64,000 nt of DNA from Bradyrhizobium retamae (GCF_001440415.1 NZ_LLYA01000155.1:1-64000); one strand, 5' to 3'; positions 28,885 to 39,779 are shown, counted from the first letter of the stretch. Notes: generated by a model from the letters alone, not told the origin. Translations and numbers: made by a program.

Positions 28885-30756
28885 ATGACGCAACCTGGAC
28901 GTCTCGCGCCGGCGATGATCTTGCTGGTCCTCGTGACGTCCTGCGTCGTGAGCGCAGTAACCTATTTCCTGGCGACGCGTGCCCCCTCGCTGGGGCCGCT
29001 GGCGATCATCATCGGCGCCGCGCTGGCGAGCGCTGCAATCACCGGCGTGCTTGCGATTCTTGCTGCGGCGCGGCTTTGGCACAGGCTTTCCGATGTTGCG
29101 GGCCTTGCGGATGGACGCAACGGAGCAGAGGAGGGACGCGCTGACCAGACGCTGATCGACAGCGACATGGCGCAAGCCATTATCGAGGGTTCGCTCGACG
29201 CTTTCGTCCAGACCGATGAGCGCTGCGTCATCCTCGGCTGGAGTCCACAAGCCGAGGCCCTGATGGGATGGACGCGCGCTGAGGCCGTTGGCAGAAGCAT
29301 GGACGAACTGGTGTTTTCGGAATCGCAGCGCGCCGTGCATCGGCAATGGGTCGATCGCTTCCTGAGCGAGGCGGCAGCCAGCCCCGTTGGCGGGCGATAC
29401 GAAACGCCGTTGCTGCACAAGGACGGCCGCGAATTCTTCGCCGAAGTATCGCTCACAGCACTGCACCGCGGTGAACGTTACATCATCAACGCCTTCGTCA
29501 GGGACATCACCGCCAAGCGCGCCGCCGAGGAGCTGTTGCTCCAGGCGCAGAAGATGGAATCGGTCGAACAACTGACCGGCGGCATCGCCCACGACTTCAA
29601 CAACGTGCTGACCGTGATCACGGGCACGATCGAAATCCTGACCGACGGCGTCAAGCATGATCCGGCGCTCGCCTCGATCGCCCGGATGATCGGCGATGCC
29701 GCCGATCGTGCATCCCAGCTCACGGCCAACCTCTTGGCCTTTGCCCGCAAACAGCCGCTGCGCCCGCGCGAGACCGACGTCAACGCGCTGGTCGAGGAAG
29801 TGGTGCAACTGCTGGCGCCGACGCTCGGACGACAGATTCAAATCGAAACCGCATTGAGCGATCAGGTCTGGCCGGCTTTGGTCGACGGGAGCCAGCTCTC
29901 CTCCGCCCTCGTCAATCTCGCGATCAACGCCCGTGACGCCATGCCCGATGGCGGCAGGCTGCTGTTCAGGACGGGAAATCTCACGCGCGGTGAGCATGAC
30001 GCCGACATGGGCGGGCTCGGCGCGGGCGCCTATGTCGTGATCGAGGTGATCGATACCGGCGCCGGCATTCCACCCGCGATACGCGACAGGATTTTCGAGC
30101 CGTTCTTTTCGACCAAGCAGTTCGGCGTGGGCACGGGACTTGGGCTGAGCATGGTGTTCGGATTTGCAAAGCAATCCGGCGGCAGCGTCGCGGTCGAGAG
30201 CGAGGAGGGCAAGGGCGCCTGCTTCCGCATTCTTCTCCCCAAGGCCGATACCGAGACGGCCGATACCGAGCCCTTGGACGCGCCTGTCGCGCCGCCGGAA
30301 GCGGACGTCGAACTGCGCGGCGGAACGCAAACCATCCTCTGTGTGGAGGATGACGACGTGGTGCGGGCGCATGTCGTCGGCCGGCTTGAAAGCCTCGGCT
30401 ACACGGTCATTGCCGCCGCCGGCGCGGCGCAGGCGCTCGAGCTGGTCAAATCCGGTGTGGCATTCGATCTGCTGTTCACCGACATCGTCATGCCCGGCGC
30501 GATGAACGGCCGGCAGCTTGCGGAGGAGGTCGCCAAGCTGCGCCGGCCGCTCCGGGTGCTCTATACGTCCGGCCACACCTTCGATGCATTTGGTTCGAGC
30601 GAGCGCCTCGGCGAGGGCGTGCTGTTGCTTGCCAAGCCGTATCGCAAGGCCGAACTGGCGCGCATGCTGCGCCTCTGCCTCGACCGCGCGATCGACCACA
30701 TGGGCGACCCGATACCGCTGACGGGCTCCGCGATGTGCGGGGACCCATGCGAGTGA
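28885..30756 (+). CDS. PAS-containing hybrid sensor histidine kinase
   Basis: 623 residues. Two N-terminal membrane helices (residues about 8-30 and 38-62), a PAS domain (about 95-205: IIEGSLDAFVQTDERCVILGWSPQAEALMGWTRAEAVG), then HisKA with the phospho-accepting H236 in GGIAHDFNN. The HATPase domain has DAMPDGG (N/G1 box region), DTGAGIPPAIRDRIFEPFFSTK and GTGLGLSMVFGF. A C-terminal receiver domain carries D533 in FTDIVMPGAMNG. This layout matches orphan hybrid kinases that use an HDFNN-type HisKA. No separate response regulator is adjacent; the PAS signal is unknown. Confidence 0.92.
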   Translation: MTQPGRLAPAMILLVLVTSCVVSAVTYFLATRAPSLGPLAIIIGAALASAAITGVLAILAAARLWHRLSDVAGLADGRNGAEEGRADQTLIDSDMAQAIIEGSLDAFVQTDERCVILGWSPQAEALMGWTRAEAVGRSMDELVFSESQRAVHRQWVDRFLSEAAASPVGGRYETPLLHKDGREFFAEVSLTALHRGERYIINAFVRDITAKRAAEELLLQAQKMESVEQLTGGIAHDFNNVLTVITGTIEILTDGVKHDPALASIARMIGDAADRASQLTANLLAFARKQPLRPRETDVNALVEEVVQLLAPTLGRQIQIETALSDQVWPALVDGSQLSSALVNLAINARDAMPDGGRLLFRTGNLTRGEHDADMGGLGAGAYVVIEVIDTGAGIPPAIRDRIFEPFFSTKQFGVGTGLGLSMVFGFAKQSGGSVAVESEEGKGACFRILLPKADTETADTEPLDAPVAPPEADVELRGGTQTILCVEDDDVVRAHVVGRLESLGYTVIAAAGAAQALELVKSGVAFDLLFTDIVMPGAMNGRQLAEEVAKLRRPLRVLYTSGHTFDAFGSSERLGEGVLLLAKPYRKAELARMLRLCLDRAIDHMGDPIPLTGSAMCGDPCE

Positions 30757-30828
30757 TGTGGGTATCGCTTCCGCCTTCGTTCGTTGAGCTACGGCGGACA
30801 GGTCGCTCCCCATCCTACTCCAAAAACA

Positions 30829-30854
30829 AAAGGCGCCCGAATGCAGGCGCCTTT
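30829..30854 (-). terminator. intrinsic terminator between convergent genes
   Basis: Stem AAAGGCGCC/GGCGCCTTT with an eight-base loop. On the minus strand it is followed by TTTTGTTTTTG, so it should chiefly stop the DUF992 transcript. Confidence 0.85.
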
Positions 30855-30915
30855 CGCATCTTGCGTCAATGGTCGCGACGGCAAGCCGCCGACTAGTTCA
30901 CCAGCGATGATGTCG

Positions 30916-31452
30916 TCACTGGGGAGCGCGGCGCGCGGGGGGCGCAGCGGCCGCCGGCCGCAGCTCCATTGTGGATACGCCTGCCGCAATGTTCACGCCT
31001 GTCTGCCCCTGCACGGATAGCGGCTGCATCATGACCGTGCGGTCCGAGCCTCCAACCAGGACGTTGGCACTCGCTCCGGCGCCGACCGTGCCGCCGGCGG
31101 TTGCACCCGTATAGGTTCCCGCCAATGCCGCCCGGCGCAGCGTGGTCGGCGCAAAAATCGCCCAGGCCAACTGGCCGCCGGTCGTGGCGCCGATGTCGAG
31201 GCCAAGCGTGCTGACGGTGCCCTCATAAGCCTCGCGCCCCCTGCCTCTCGATGACGCATAGATGCAGCTCAGTTGCCGCTGCCCCCCGATGACGAGGCCG
31301 ACACCGGGCGGTATGCTACAGGTGAGCGTGCCGACCCTCGTCCGCCCGGTGTCCTGAGCCGTGGCCGGAGCCGTGGCAAGGGCGAGCGCCAGGGCAGCGC
31401 ATGTGGTTGCGAGACTATTCAACGTTGTTCTAGTCAGGGTTGTTTTGTTCAC
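30916..31452 (-). CDS. DUF992 exported protein
   Basis: 178 residues from a GTG at 31452, which has a GGAGG ribosome-binding site seven bases upstream; the longer frame to 31488 lacks one. Signal peptide ending PATAQD. The mature domain follows the DUF992 pattern: RVGTLTCSIPPGVGLVIGGQRQLSCIY with its two Cys, YEGTVSTLGLDIG, LAWAIFAPTT, and LVGGSDRTVMMQPLSVQGQTG. The periplasmic family has no known function. The tail is Ala/Pro/Arg-rich. Confidence 0.88.
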   Translation of the reverse strand: MNKTTLTRTTLNSLATTCAALALALATAPATAQDTGRTRVGTLTCSIPPGVGLVIGGQRQLSCIYASSRGRGREAYEGTVSTLGLDIGATTGGQLAWAIFAPTTLRRAALAGTYTGATAGGTVGAGASANVLVGGSDRTVMMQPLSVQGQTGVNIAAGVSTMELRPAAAAPPARRAPQ

Positions 31453-31614
31453 GGGGCGTCCTCCTTCGACGCATTTTGGTGGACCCACTCAACGCACGGC
31501 GACATTGCGAGGTTCCGGAGCGCTTGCGGCCATATGAGCGGAATTCGCGGCGGCAGTTGGCGGAATGAGTACACGAACGAGGCGGCCAAGCTCCTGACTT
31601 TCCTTCGCAAAAAC

Positions 31615-31641
31615 AAAAGGCGCCCCTCGGGAGCGCCTTTT
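31615..31641 (-). terminator. intrinsic terminator of glnA
   Basis: Stem AAAAGGCGC/GCGCCTTTT with a nine-base loop. On the minus strand a TTTTGTTTTTG tail follows, about 45 bp after the glnA stop. Confidence 0.88.
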
Positions 31642-31685
31642 GCATTGTCGGACGGTGATACTGGCGGCGCGAGCGCCGCGCGAGA

Positions 31686-33095
31686 TCACTGCGAATAATA
31701 CATCTCGAACTCGACCGGATGCGGAGTCATCTCAAAGCGCTCGACTTCGGTCATCTTCAGTTCGATGAAGCTGTCGATGAAGTCGTCATCGAACACGCCG
31801 CCGTTCTTGAGGAAGGCGCGGTCCTTGTCGAGGTTTTCCAGCGCCTCGCGCAAGGAGCCGCACACGGTCGGGATCTGCTTCAGCTCTTCCTTCGGAAGAT
31901 CGTAGAGGTCCTTGTCCATCGCCGGACCCGGATCGATCTTGTTCTTGATGCCGTCGAGGCCGGCCATCAGCATCGCGGCGAAGCCGAGATAGGGGTTGGC
32001 CATTGGATCGGGGAAGCGGACTTCGACGCGCTTGGCCTTCGGGTTCGCGGTATACGGGATGCGGCAGGAGGCCGAGCGATTGCGCGCGGAGTAGGCGAGC
32101 AGCACGGGGGCTTCATAGCCCGGGACCAGGCGCTTGTAGGAGTTGGTCGACGGGTTGGTGAAGGCGTTGATTGCCTTGGCGTGCTTGATGATGCCGCCGA
32201 TATAGTGGAGGCAGGTCTCCGAGAGGTCGGCATATTTGTTGCCGGCGAACACCGGCTTGCCGTCCTTCCAGATCGACTGGTGGCAGTGCATGCCCGAACC
32301 GTTGTCGCCATAGACCGGCTTCGGCATGAAGGTGGCGGTCTTGCCGTAGATGTGCGCGACCTGGTGGATGCAGTATTTGTAGATCTGCATCTGGTCGGCC
32401 ATCAGCGTCATGGTGTCGAACTTCATGCCGAGCTCGTGCTGGGCGGAAGCGACTTCGTGGTGATGCTTCTCGACCTTGACGCCCATCTTGGCCATCGCGC
32501 CGAGCATTTCCGAGCGCATGTCCTGCACCGAGTCCTGCGGCGGGACCGGGAAGTAGCCGGCCTTGGTGCGGATGCGGTGACCGAGATTGCCGCCCTCATA
32601 CTCGGTGTCCGAATTGATCGGCAGTTCCGAGGAATCGAGCTTGAAGCCGGTGTTGTAGGGGGTGGTCTGGTAGCGCACGTCGTCGAACACGAAGAATTCG
32701 GCTTCCGGTCCGAAGAACACGGTGTCGCCGACGCCCGACGATTTCACCATTGCCTCGGCTTTTTTGGCGATGCCGCGGGGGTCGCGGTTGTAGGGCTCGC
32801 CCGTGGTCGGCTCCAGCACATCGCAGACGATGACCATGGTGGTCTCGGCGAAGAACGGGTCGATCGTCGCGGTCACCGGATCAGGCATCAGGCACATGTC
32901 GGATTCGTTGATCGCCTTCCAGCCGGCGATCGAGGAGCCGTCGAACATCTGGCCTTCGGCAAAGGTGTCCTCTTCGATCATGCTAACGTCGAAGGTCACG
33001 TGCTGCCACTTGCCGCGCGGATCGGTGAAGCGCAGGTCGACGTATTTTACGTCGTTGTCCTTGATCGATTTCAGGACGTCTTTAGCGGTCTTCAT
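31686..33095 (-). CDS. glnA: type I glutamine synthetase
   Basis: 469 residues, standard GSI length. ATP-dependent amidation of glutamate with ammonia, dodecameric and cytoplasmic. Visible motifs are [19 protein letters not shown] near residue 55, [25 protein letters not shown] residues as [16 protein letters not shown], and [17 protein letters not shown]. The adenylylation tyrosine lies in [10 protein letters not shown], about Y398, so activity should be switched off by GlnE. Downstream of glnB on the same strand with a 140-bp gap. Confidence 0.98.
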   Translation of the reverse strand: MKTAKDVLKSIKDNDVKYVDLRFTDPRGKWQHVTFDVSMIEEDTFAEGQMFDGSSIAGWKAINESDMCLMPDPVTATIDPFFAETTMVIVCDVLEPTTGEPYNRDPRGIAKKAEAMVKSSGVGDTVFFGPEAEFFVFDDVRYQTTPYNTGFKLDSSELPINSDTEYEGGNLGHRIRTKAGYFPVPPQDSVQDMRSEMLGAMAKMGVKVEKHHHEVASAQHELGMKFDTMTLMADQMQIYKYCIHQVAHIYGKTATFMPKPVYGDNGSGMHCHQSIWKDGKPVFAGNKYADLSETCLHYIGGIIKHAKAINAFTNPSTNSYKRLVPGYEAPVLLAYSARNRSASCRIPYTANPKAKRVEVRFPDPMANPYLGFAAMLMAGLDGIKNKIDPGPAMDKDLYDLPKEELKQIPTVCGSLREALENLDKDRAFLKNGGVFDDDFIDSFIELKMTEVERFEMTPHPVEFEMYYSQ

Positions 33096-33235
33096 GAATA
33101 CCCCTTTTGGCTTACGGGACGGTTTCCGGAGCGCGACATTTCGCAGACGATCGATAGGACACCGCGAACGAAATCAGGCTGCCAGAGCAGCCCTTTTCTT
33201 GTTTTTTAGTCGCAAACTTTCGGATAGCACCCGGC

Positions 33236-33817
<582 letters not shown>

Positions 33818-33984
33818 TTATCAGACTTTTAACAGGCAAGTGAGAGAGGTCCGCCGGCGGCTCGCATGATAGCGAAGCTTACAAGATAGGCAAATCGATC
33901 ATTTCCTGTGCAGGCGGGGCGTGGCGGGCCACGGGCGCGACGGGGATATGCCTTCAGAAAAGGCGGATGCATCGAGGATTCGGC

Positions 33985-35484
33985 ATGGAAGTCTTGACCA
34001 CGACCGAGATGGAGAGGGCCGACCGGCTGACGATCGCCGGCGGAACGCCCGGCTTCGCGCTGATGATGAGCGCCGGGCAGGCCGTGGCCGAGGTTGCGAT
34101 GGATCTCGTCGAGGAGGGGCCGATCGTCGTGGTCGCCGGCCGCGGCAACAATGGCGGCGACGGCTTTGTGGCGGCCGCCGAACTCGCCGCACGCGGGCGC
34201 GAGGTTTCCGTTATCCTGTTGTGCGAGCGCGAGAGCCTGCAGGGTGATGCCGCGCTCGCCGCGCGCGGCTGGAAATATCCGGTGCTGCCGTTTAACCCAC
34301 AGGCGATCGGCAAGCCGTCCCTGATCATCGACGCGCTGTTCGGCGCAGGTCTCAATCGTCCGGTCAAGGGCGATCCGCTCGAGATGATCGAGGCGATCAA
34401 CGCCAATGGCGCGCCGGTGCTGGCCGTCGACCTGCCGAGCGGCATCAACGGCACCACGGGCGCGGTGATGGGTGCAGCAATCAACGCCGCCGAAACCGTG
34501 ACCTTCTTCCGCCGCAAGCCGGCGCATCTGTTGATGCCCGGGCGCAAGCATTGCGGCCGCGTCCGCGTCGCCGAAATCGGCATCGATGCGCATGTGCTTG
34601 AGGAGATCCGGCCGCAGACGTTCGAGAACGTTCCGCAGAGCTGGCGAAAATCCTTTCCGGTGCCTTCTATCGACGGCCACAAATATGCCCGCGGCCATGC
34701 CGTCGTGCTGTCGGGGGAACTGGCGTCGACGGGTGCGGCGCGGTTGGCGGCCCGTGGCGCGCTGCGGGCAGGCGCTGGCCTCGTCACGGTGGCCTCGCCG
34801 AGCGATGCGCTCGCCGTCAATGCGGCGGCGCTGACGGCAGTCATGGTGCGTCCCGTCGATACCGTGATCGAATTCGCCGACCTCGTGGGCGACAGGCGGC
34901 TCAATTCCATCGTGATCGGGCCGGGCGCCGGCATCGGCGCCCGCACGCGCGATCTCGTTCACACCGCCCTCTCGACGAAACGCGGCCTCGTGCTCGACGC
35001 CGATGCGCTGACGAGTTTTGCCGAAGCGCCGGAGCGGCTGTTTGAAGCGATCAAGGCCAGCGAGGACCCGCAGGTCATTCTCACCCCGCATGAGGGCGAG
35101 TTTCCGCGCCTGTTCAGCGATATCAGCAACAAGCACCCCGGCCGTTCGAAGCTGGAGCGGGTGCGCGACGCCGCCCAGCGCTCCAGCGCGGTGGTGTTGC
35201 TGAAGGGACCGGACACGGTGGTGGCTTCGCCGGACGGGCGTGCCAGCATTGCCTCCAACGCGCCGCCCTGGCTCGCGACGGCGGGAGCCGGTGATGTGTT
35301 GGCCGGCATAATCGCGGGGCTGCTGGCGCAAGGCGTGCCGGCCTATGAAGCCGCCTGCATCGGCGTCTGGATGCACGGCGAAGCCGCGGGCGAGGCGGGG
35401 CCAGGCCTGATCGCAGAAGATTTGCCAGAAGTGCTGCCGGCCGTGTTCCGCCGGCTCTATGATGAGTTTGGGATTGAGTATTAG
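33985..35484 (+). CDS. nnr: bifunctional NAD(P)H-hydrate repair enzyme (epimerase and ADP-dependent dehydratase)
   Basis: 499 residues from the ATG at 33985, with GAGGA upstream. The N-terminal YjeF_N epimerase domain (about 1-210) shows GRGNNGGDGFVAAAELA, IIDALFGAGLNRPVKG and AVDLPSGINGTTG. The C-terminal carbohydrate-kinase-like dehydratase (about 225-495) shows VIGPGAGIGARTRDLV, LDADALTSFAEAP, TPHEGEFPRLF, LLKGPDTVVASPDG and the GAGDVLAGIIAGLLAQG ATP-site motif. Together they restore hydrated NAD(P)H. It is divergent from glnB; the 410-bp gap holds the sigma-54 promoter and no other gene I can support. Confidence 0.95.
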   Translation: MEVLTTTEMERADRLTIAGGTPGFALMMSAGQAVAEVAMDLVEEGPIVVVAGRGNNGGDGFVAAAELAARGREVSVILLCERESLQGDAALAARGWKYPVLPFNPQAIGKPSLIIDALFGAGLNRPVKGDPLEMIEAINANGAPVLAVDLPSGINGTTGAVMGAAINAAETVTFFRRKPAHLLMPGRKHCGRVRVAEIGIDAHVLEEIRPQTFENVPQSWRKSFPVPSIDGHKYARGHAVVLSGELASTGAARLAARGALRAGAGLVTVASPSDALAVNAAALTAVMVRPVDTVIEFADLVGDRRLNSIVIGPGAGIGARTRDLVHTALSTKRGLVLDADALTSFAEAPERLFEAIKASEDPQVILTPHEGEFPRLFSDISNKHPGRSKLERVRDAAQRSSAVVLLKGPDTVVASPDGRASIASNAPPWLATAGAGDVLAGIIAGLLAQGVPAYEAACIGVWMHGEAAGEAGPGLIAEDLPEVLPAVFRRLYDEFGIEY

Positions 35485-35496
35485 TCGCCTTCGTTC

Positions 35497-35551
35497 CCCG
35501 GATGCTGCGCAGCGCGCCGCTTGCGGCTTGATACGCTGCGCTGCGTCCGGG
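35497..35551. repeat. imperfect palindromic repeat between convergent genes
   Basis: CCCGGATGCTGCGCAGCG (35497-35514) pairs with CGCTGCGCTGCGTCCGGG (35534-35551) at 16 of 18 positions, with a 19-base loop. It resembles Bradyrhizobium interspersed palindromes and may end both transcripts. Only one copy is in this window. Confidence 0.65.
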
Positions 35552-35565
35552 ACACGAGACAGCTC

Positions 35566-36648
35566 TCATACCAGATACTTCGCCACCGCCGTCTCATTCC
35601 ACTCCAGCCCTAGCCCCGGTCCACGCGCGGTGAGCGTGCCATCGACGATCTCGGTGGGGTGGGCGAGGATGACGCTGGCGAAATCCAAAAACTCGAGCCA
35701 GTGCGCGGTTGGCGTCACCGCCAGCATGTGGGCGCTGGCTTCGGCGAAGAGATGGCTCGACGTCGGAATGTTGGCGGCTTTGGCTTGGGCGGCGACCTGC
35801 AGCCAGCCCGTGACGCCGCCGCACTTCATCAGATCGGGCATGATGAAATCGCTGGCACCTAGCGCGATCGCCTCGGCAAAGCCGCGCGGGAACCACCAGT
35901 TCTCGCCGGCCTGAATCGGCGTCGGCGAAGTCTCGCGGACCTTGGCGTGTCCCGAGAGGTTTTCCTGCGGCACGGGTTCTTCGATCCAGTGCAAATCGTA
36001 GGGCGCGAGGCGAGCGATCCGGCGCGTGGCTTCCGCGGGATCGAGCGACTGGTTGAAGTCGATCATCAGCGCGATGTCAGGGCCGATGAGGGCGCGCACG
36101 CCCTTGACCACGCGCTCGTCGTTGGCGGCATCGCCGTCGCCGCCCTTGATCTTGATGCCGCGAAATCCCTGTTCGAGCGAGCGGCGCAGCGCCCTTTCGT
36201 CCGCCACCGGATCGACCACGCCATAGCTGTCATAGGCCCGGATCGGTTTTGGCGACCCGCCGAGCAGTTCAACCACCGGCTTGGCGGCCAACTGGCCGAG
36301 CGCGTCCCAATAGGCCATGTCGAGGCCGGACACCGCCATGCCGACTAGGCCCTGCCAGCCGAGCAGGCGGAATTTTGCGTCCATCGCCGCCATCAGATCG
36401 TAGGGCGCAACTGGTCTGCCGGTGAGTTCGCGCCCGATCTCCTCAATCAGGTGCACCAGCGGCTTCAGCGTCAGCTTGCTGTAGGCGAAAATGTAGGAGT
36501 GGCCGGTAGCGCCCTGATCGGTCTCGACATCGATCAGGACCAGCGGGCCGACATCGATCACGCCAAAGGCGTTCTTCACTGGGCGCGCGAGCGGCACCAC
36601 GAGCGGTCGCGCCTTGACGCTGCGGATGGCGGGAACCGGTGTGCTCAT
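35566..36648 (-). CDS. enolase-superfamily enzyme (mandelate racemase/muconate-lactonizing type)
   Basis: 360 residues, complete. The capping domain starts IRSVKARPLVVPLARPVKNAFG. The barrel carries the catalytic KxK-type lysines in GIKIKGGDG, a metal-ligand Asp in MIDFNQSLDP, then HWIEEPVPQEN, QAGENWW and ASDFIMPDLMKCGGVTGWL. A His in IPTSSHLFAEASAHML is placed like the general base of the mandelate racemase subgroup. Substrate cannot be read from sequence. Ten bases upstream on the same strand of this gene ends the multicopper-oxidase-like gene, so the two may be cotranscribed. Confidence 0.87.
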   Translation of the reverse strand: MSTPVPAIRSVKARPLVVPLARPVKNAFGVIDVGPLVLIDVETDQGATGHSYIFAYSKLTLKPLVHLIEEIGRELTGRPVAPYDLMAAMDAKFRLLGWQGLVGMAVSGLDMAYWDALGQLAAKPVVELLGGSPKPIRAYDSYGVVDPVADERALRRSLEQGFRGIKIKGGDGDAANDERVVKGVRALIGPDIALMIDFNQSLDPAEATRRIARLAPYDLHWIEEPVPQENLSGHAKVRETSPTPIQAGENWWFPRGFAEAIALGASDFIMPDLMKCGGVTGWLQVAAQAKAANIPTSSHLFAEASAHMLAVTPTAHWLEFLDFASVILAHPTEIVDGTLTARGPGLGLEWNETAVAKYLV

Positions 36649-36658
36649 GGCTTGCTCC

Positions 36659-37969
36659 TCATTCGACTGCGTACCATCGCACCAGCCGCGGTGCCGCCCA
36701 GTCGGTTGCGACGGATTCGATCAGCCAGCGGCCGGCATGTTCGGCGGCAAAGGCGATGCGTTGGGTCTGGCCGGGCTCGATCGCCAGCGTATCCAGCCAG
36801 AACGGCTTCCAGCCGTCGTCGAGCCGGTCCAGCAGCCGGAAGTGATGGCCGTGGAGGTGGAAAACGGTGGTGACCGCGGCGCGGTTGGTGAGCGCCAGCA
36901 CCACGGTGCGGCCTTTCCTGGCGCGGAAGGCGGGTGGGGCACTCACGGCAAAGTTGGCTGGCGTCATCCAGTCGCCGGAAGGTCGGCCCAGCACGACATC
37001 GATCCGGATCGCCCCCTTGAGGTCGAGCCGCTCGGGCAGGCCGTTGGAGGGCAGCGGCGGGGCGGGTGGCAGCGGGGCCGCGCGGACCGGCGGTTCGCTG
37101 GAGACGACAAGCCTGCCGATCGGGCGGGCTTCCTTGCCATCATGCAGCAGGATCGTATTGGTCGTGCCTGCCGAAGCGGTCAAATCGATGAAGGCGTCGA
37201 CCCGCCCGCCCGGCGCCAGTATCAGGGCGCCATTGCGGGCCCGGAACGGCTCGGATGGTTGGCTGTCGATGGCCATGACCCGGACGTCGAGCCCATCCAG
37301 TTTGATAGCAACAACAGAGCGTTGGCATCCGCTGATGATGCGGAGCCTGATCCGTTCGTTGGTGCGACCTGAGAGTTCGAGCGAAGTCCGGCCGTTAATC
37401 GTTTGGAGAGGCGCTGTGTCCTTCGGATCGATTCCCGGCGCGATCGCTGTTCCATCGAGCCTTGCCCGCCAGTCCTCGATCAGGAGCACCTCGTCGCGGT
37501 CGACAGCGACCGGCTCGGTTTCGCGAACGATCAACGGCCGTGCCCGCGTTGGTTGTACCTGTTGATCGCCAAGCAGCCCGGAGTCGCAGAGGAAGGTCCC
37601 CGCGTGGCGCAGGGGAAGCTGCAAGGTGGTCTTGCCACCGCTTGCGAGGGCTGCGCGCGCCGTGAGGGGGGCGTGAGCCGGAACGCCGTCCATACCCCGC
37701 CAGTTGAGGACGACCGGCACCGGCAGCTCATTGGCAAAGGCGATCTCGGCCGGCTCGCCACGCTTGAAGACGAGGTCGGATCCTTGCAGCGACCAGACTG
37801 GCGCGGCCGTACCGCCGGGCCGGAGTGCGAGAGTCTCCGGCGTGGCCTGTAACGTCAGCGGGGGACGCGCCTGGGCTGCGCCGGAAACCGGCCATATCGG
37901 GGCCAGCGCGGCGGCGCCCAGCCCGGCCAGCAGCTCGCGTCGATCTAGCGTTGATTTGGGGCTTGCCAT
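36659..37969 (-). CDS. Tat-exported multicopper-oxidase-like protein without copper ligands
   Basis: 436 residues from the ATG at 37969; an in-frame ATG at 37987 is possible. The N-terminus has a twin-arginine signal (STLDRRELLAGLGAAAL). Three cupredoxin domains are recognisable, but the ligand motifs are altered. The first HxHG is NWRG (89-92), the second HSH is DSG (129-131), and the C-terminal HCHxxxH is ESVxxxW (418-424). Only HLHGH (371-375) survives, and the type 1 His before it is Thr368. The protein should therefore not be a copper oxidase. It may act as a structural or binding protein, as E. coli FtsP/SufI does with the same fold and export route. Confidence 0.83.
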   Translation of the reverse strand: MASPKSTLDRRELLAGLGAAALAPIWPVSGAAQARPPLTLQATPETLALRPGGTAAPVWSLQGSDLVFKRGEPAEIAFANELPVPVVLNWRGMDGVPAHAPLTARAALASGGKTTLQLPLRHAGTFLCDSGLLGDQQVQPTRARPLIVRETEPVAVDRDEVLLIEDWRARLDGTAIAPGIDPKDTAPLQTINGRTSLELSGRTNERIRLRIISGCQRSVVAIKLDGLDVRVMAIDSQPSEPFRARNGALILAPGGRVDAFIDLTASAGTTNTILLHDGKEARPIGRLVVSSEPPVRAAPLPPAPPLPSNGLPERLDLKGAIRIDVVLGRPSGDWMTPANFAVSAPPAFRARKGRTVVLALTNRAAVTTVFHLHGHHFRLLDRLDDGWKPFWLDTLAIEPGQTQRIAFAAEHAGRWLIESVATDWAAPRLVRWYAVE

Positions 37970-38123
37970 CGGACCGATATGGACCATTTCTGATGTGCCT
38001 GTCCTAGCTGTGACGCCTTGCCCCGGGGCTGTCAAAAAGGGCCATTTTTTTGCTGCGGAGGTGTAGGCTCATGTTATAAGCCCGCCGCCCGCGGCATCGC
38101 GGCCGGGTATGGATGCTTTTCAC

Positions 38124-38208
38124 GCGGGCGTGGCGGAACTGGTAGACGCGCTGGATTTAGGTTCCAGTGACGAAAGTTGTGGGGGTTCGAGTCCCTCCGC
38201 CCGCACCA
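38124..38208 (+). tRNA. tRNA-Leu (UAG)
   Basis: 85 nt including encoded CCA. The acceptor GCGGGCG pairs with CGCCCGC, discriminator A. Anticodon stem CTGGA/TCCAG with loop TTTAGGT gives anticodon TAG. A long variable arm (GACGAAAGTTGT region) fits a class II tRNA. A TTATAAG at 38074-38080 is a plausible -10. Confidence 0.96.
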
Positions 38209-38378
38209 AGCGCTCTATCCAAGCGTTTGCATGACGAATACTGGAAGGCTTGCTCCCCCTACTGGGGGAGCCAAGTTCAGCCGAACCACCGGCGCAGGGC
38301 TGCAAGGCTTGCGCGTCGAACAAACTTAGACACTGCCGCGGCCGTTTGGCCCGGCGCAAGCGGAAGAAGATTGACACC

Positions 38379-39743
38379 ATGCAGGTCACCGAAACCCTCG
38401 CCGAGGGATTGAAGCACGAGTTCAAGGTCAGCGTTCCCGCATCGGATCTCGATGCCAAGGCGGATGCCAAGCTGGTCGACCTCAAGGACAAGGTGAAGCT
38501 CAATGGCTTCCGCCCCGGCAAGGTGCCGGTGAGCCATCTGAAGAAGGTGTATGGCCGCTCGGTAATGGCCGAGACCATCGACCAGACCATCCGCGACACT
38601 AACACGCAGATCTTCACCGACCGCGGTTTCCGCCTCGCGACCGAGCCCAAGATCACGTTGCCGACCGAGCAGAAAGAGGTCGAGGAATTGCTCGCCGGCA
38701 AGAGCGACCTGACCTACACAGTGGCGATCGAGGTGGTGCCGACGATCCAGCTCGCCGATTTCAAGACTTTCTCGGTGGAGAAGCCGGTGGTCGAAGTGAC
38801 CGACGCCGAAGTCGACGAGGCGATCAAGCGCATCGCCGACCAGAACCGTCCCTATACCGCCAAGGCCGAGGGCGCCAAGGCCGAAACCGGCGATCGCGTC
38901 ACCATCAGCTTCAAGGGTTCTATCGACGGCGTGCCGTTCGACGGCGGCACCGGCGAGGGCATCCAGGTCGTGATCGGCACCGGACAGTTCATTCCGGGCT
39001 TTGAGGAACAGCTCGTCGGCATCGGGGCCGGTGAGACCCGCACGCTGAAAGTGTCGTTCCCGAAGAATTACGCCAGCGAGAAGCTCGCCGGCCAGGCGGC
39101 CGAGTTCGAGACCACGGCAACCCTGATCGAAGCCCCGGGCGAGACTGAGATCAACGACGAGTTTGCAAAAACGCTCGGCCTGGAATCGCTCGACAAGCTG
39201 AAGGAGGCCGCGCGCGAGCGGCTGGTCGCCGAGTTCGCAGGAGCCACGCGCCAGCGCGTCAAGCGCGCGCTGCTCGACCGGCTCGACGACAGCCACAAAT
39301 TCGAGGCGCCGCCGTCGCTGATCGAGGAAGAGTTCAACCTGATGTGGAACTCGATCAAGGCCGAGATGGAATCCTCCGGCAAGACCTTTGCCGACGAGAA
39401 CACCACCGAAGAGGCGGCCAAGGAAGAGTACAAGAAGATCGCCGACCGCCGCGTCCGGCTCGGCCTCGTGCTGTCGGAGATCGGCGAGAAGAACAAGATC
39501 ACCGTGACCGATGACGAAGTCAGCCGCGCGGTGATCGAGCGGGCGCGCTCGATGCCCGGCCGCGAGAAGGAGGTCTGGGACTACTATCGCAATAACGCCA
39601 ATGCGCTGGCCCAGCTTCGTGCGCCGATCTATGAAGACAAGGTGGTCGATTTCATCCTCGAACTCGCCCACGTGACCGAAAAGAAGGTGTCGCGCGAGGA
39701 CCTGTTCAAGGACGACGAGGCCGACGAGAAGAGTGCAGCCTGA
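38379..39743 (+). CDS. tig: trigger factor
   Basis: 454 residues from the ATG at 38379, with GGAAGA upstream. The N-terminal ribosome-binding domain has the signature [17 protein letters not shown]. The FKBP-type prolyl isomerase domain is [24 protein letters not shown] with [21 protein letters not shown] long helical C-terminal chaperone domain follows. It folds nascent chains at the ribosome exit. First gene of the conserved tig-clpP-clpX-lon block; the open frame upstream to 38250 is not part of it. Confidence 0.97.
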   Translation: MQVTETLAEGLKHEFKVSVPASDLDAKADAKLVDLKDKVKLNGFRPGKVPVSHLKKVYGRSVMAETIDQTIRDTNTQIFTDRGFRLATEPKITLPTEQKEVEELLAGKSDLTYTVAIEVVPTIQLADFKTFSVEKPVVEVTDAEVDEAIKRIADQNRPYTAKAEGAKAETGDRVTISFKGSIDGVPFDGGTGEGIQVVIGTGQFIPGFEEQLVGIGAGETRTLKVSFPKNYASEKLAGQAAEFETTATLIEAPGETEINDEFAKTLGLESLDKLKEAARERLVAEFAGATRQRVKRALLDRLDDSHKFEAPPSLIEEEFNLMWNSIKAEMESSGKTFADENTTEEAAKEEYKKIADRRVRLGLVLSEIGEKNKITVTDDEVSRAVIERARSMPGREKEVWDYYRNNANALAQLRAPIYEDKVVDFILELAHVTEKKVSREDLFKDDEADEKSAA

Positions 39744-39779
39744 TTGATTTGGTCAGGCCGGCATTAATGATGAACGGCG

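Noticed and set aside
38120..38701. Reverse-strand ORF ending near tRNA-Leu
   Set aside because: Its C-terminus (AEGLEPPQLSS) is antisense tRNA-Leu and the remainder is antisense tig.
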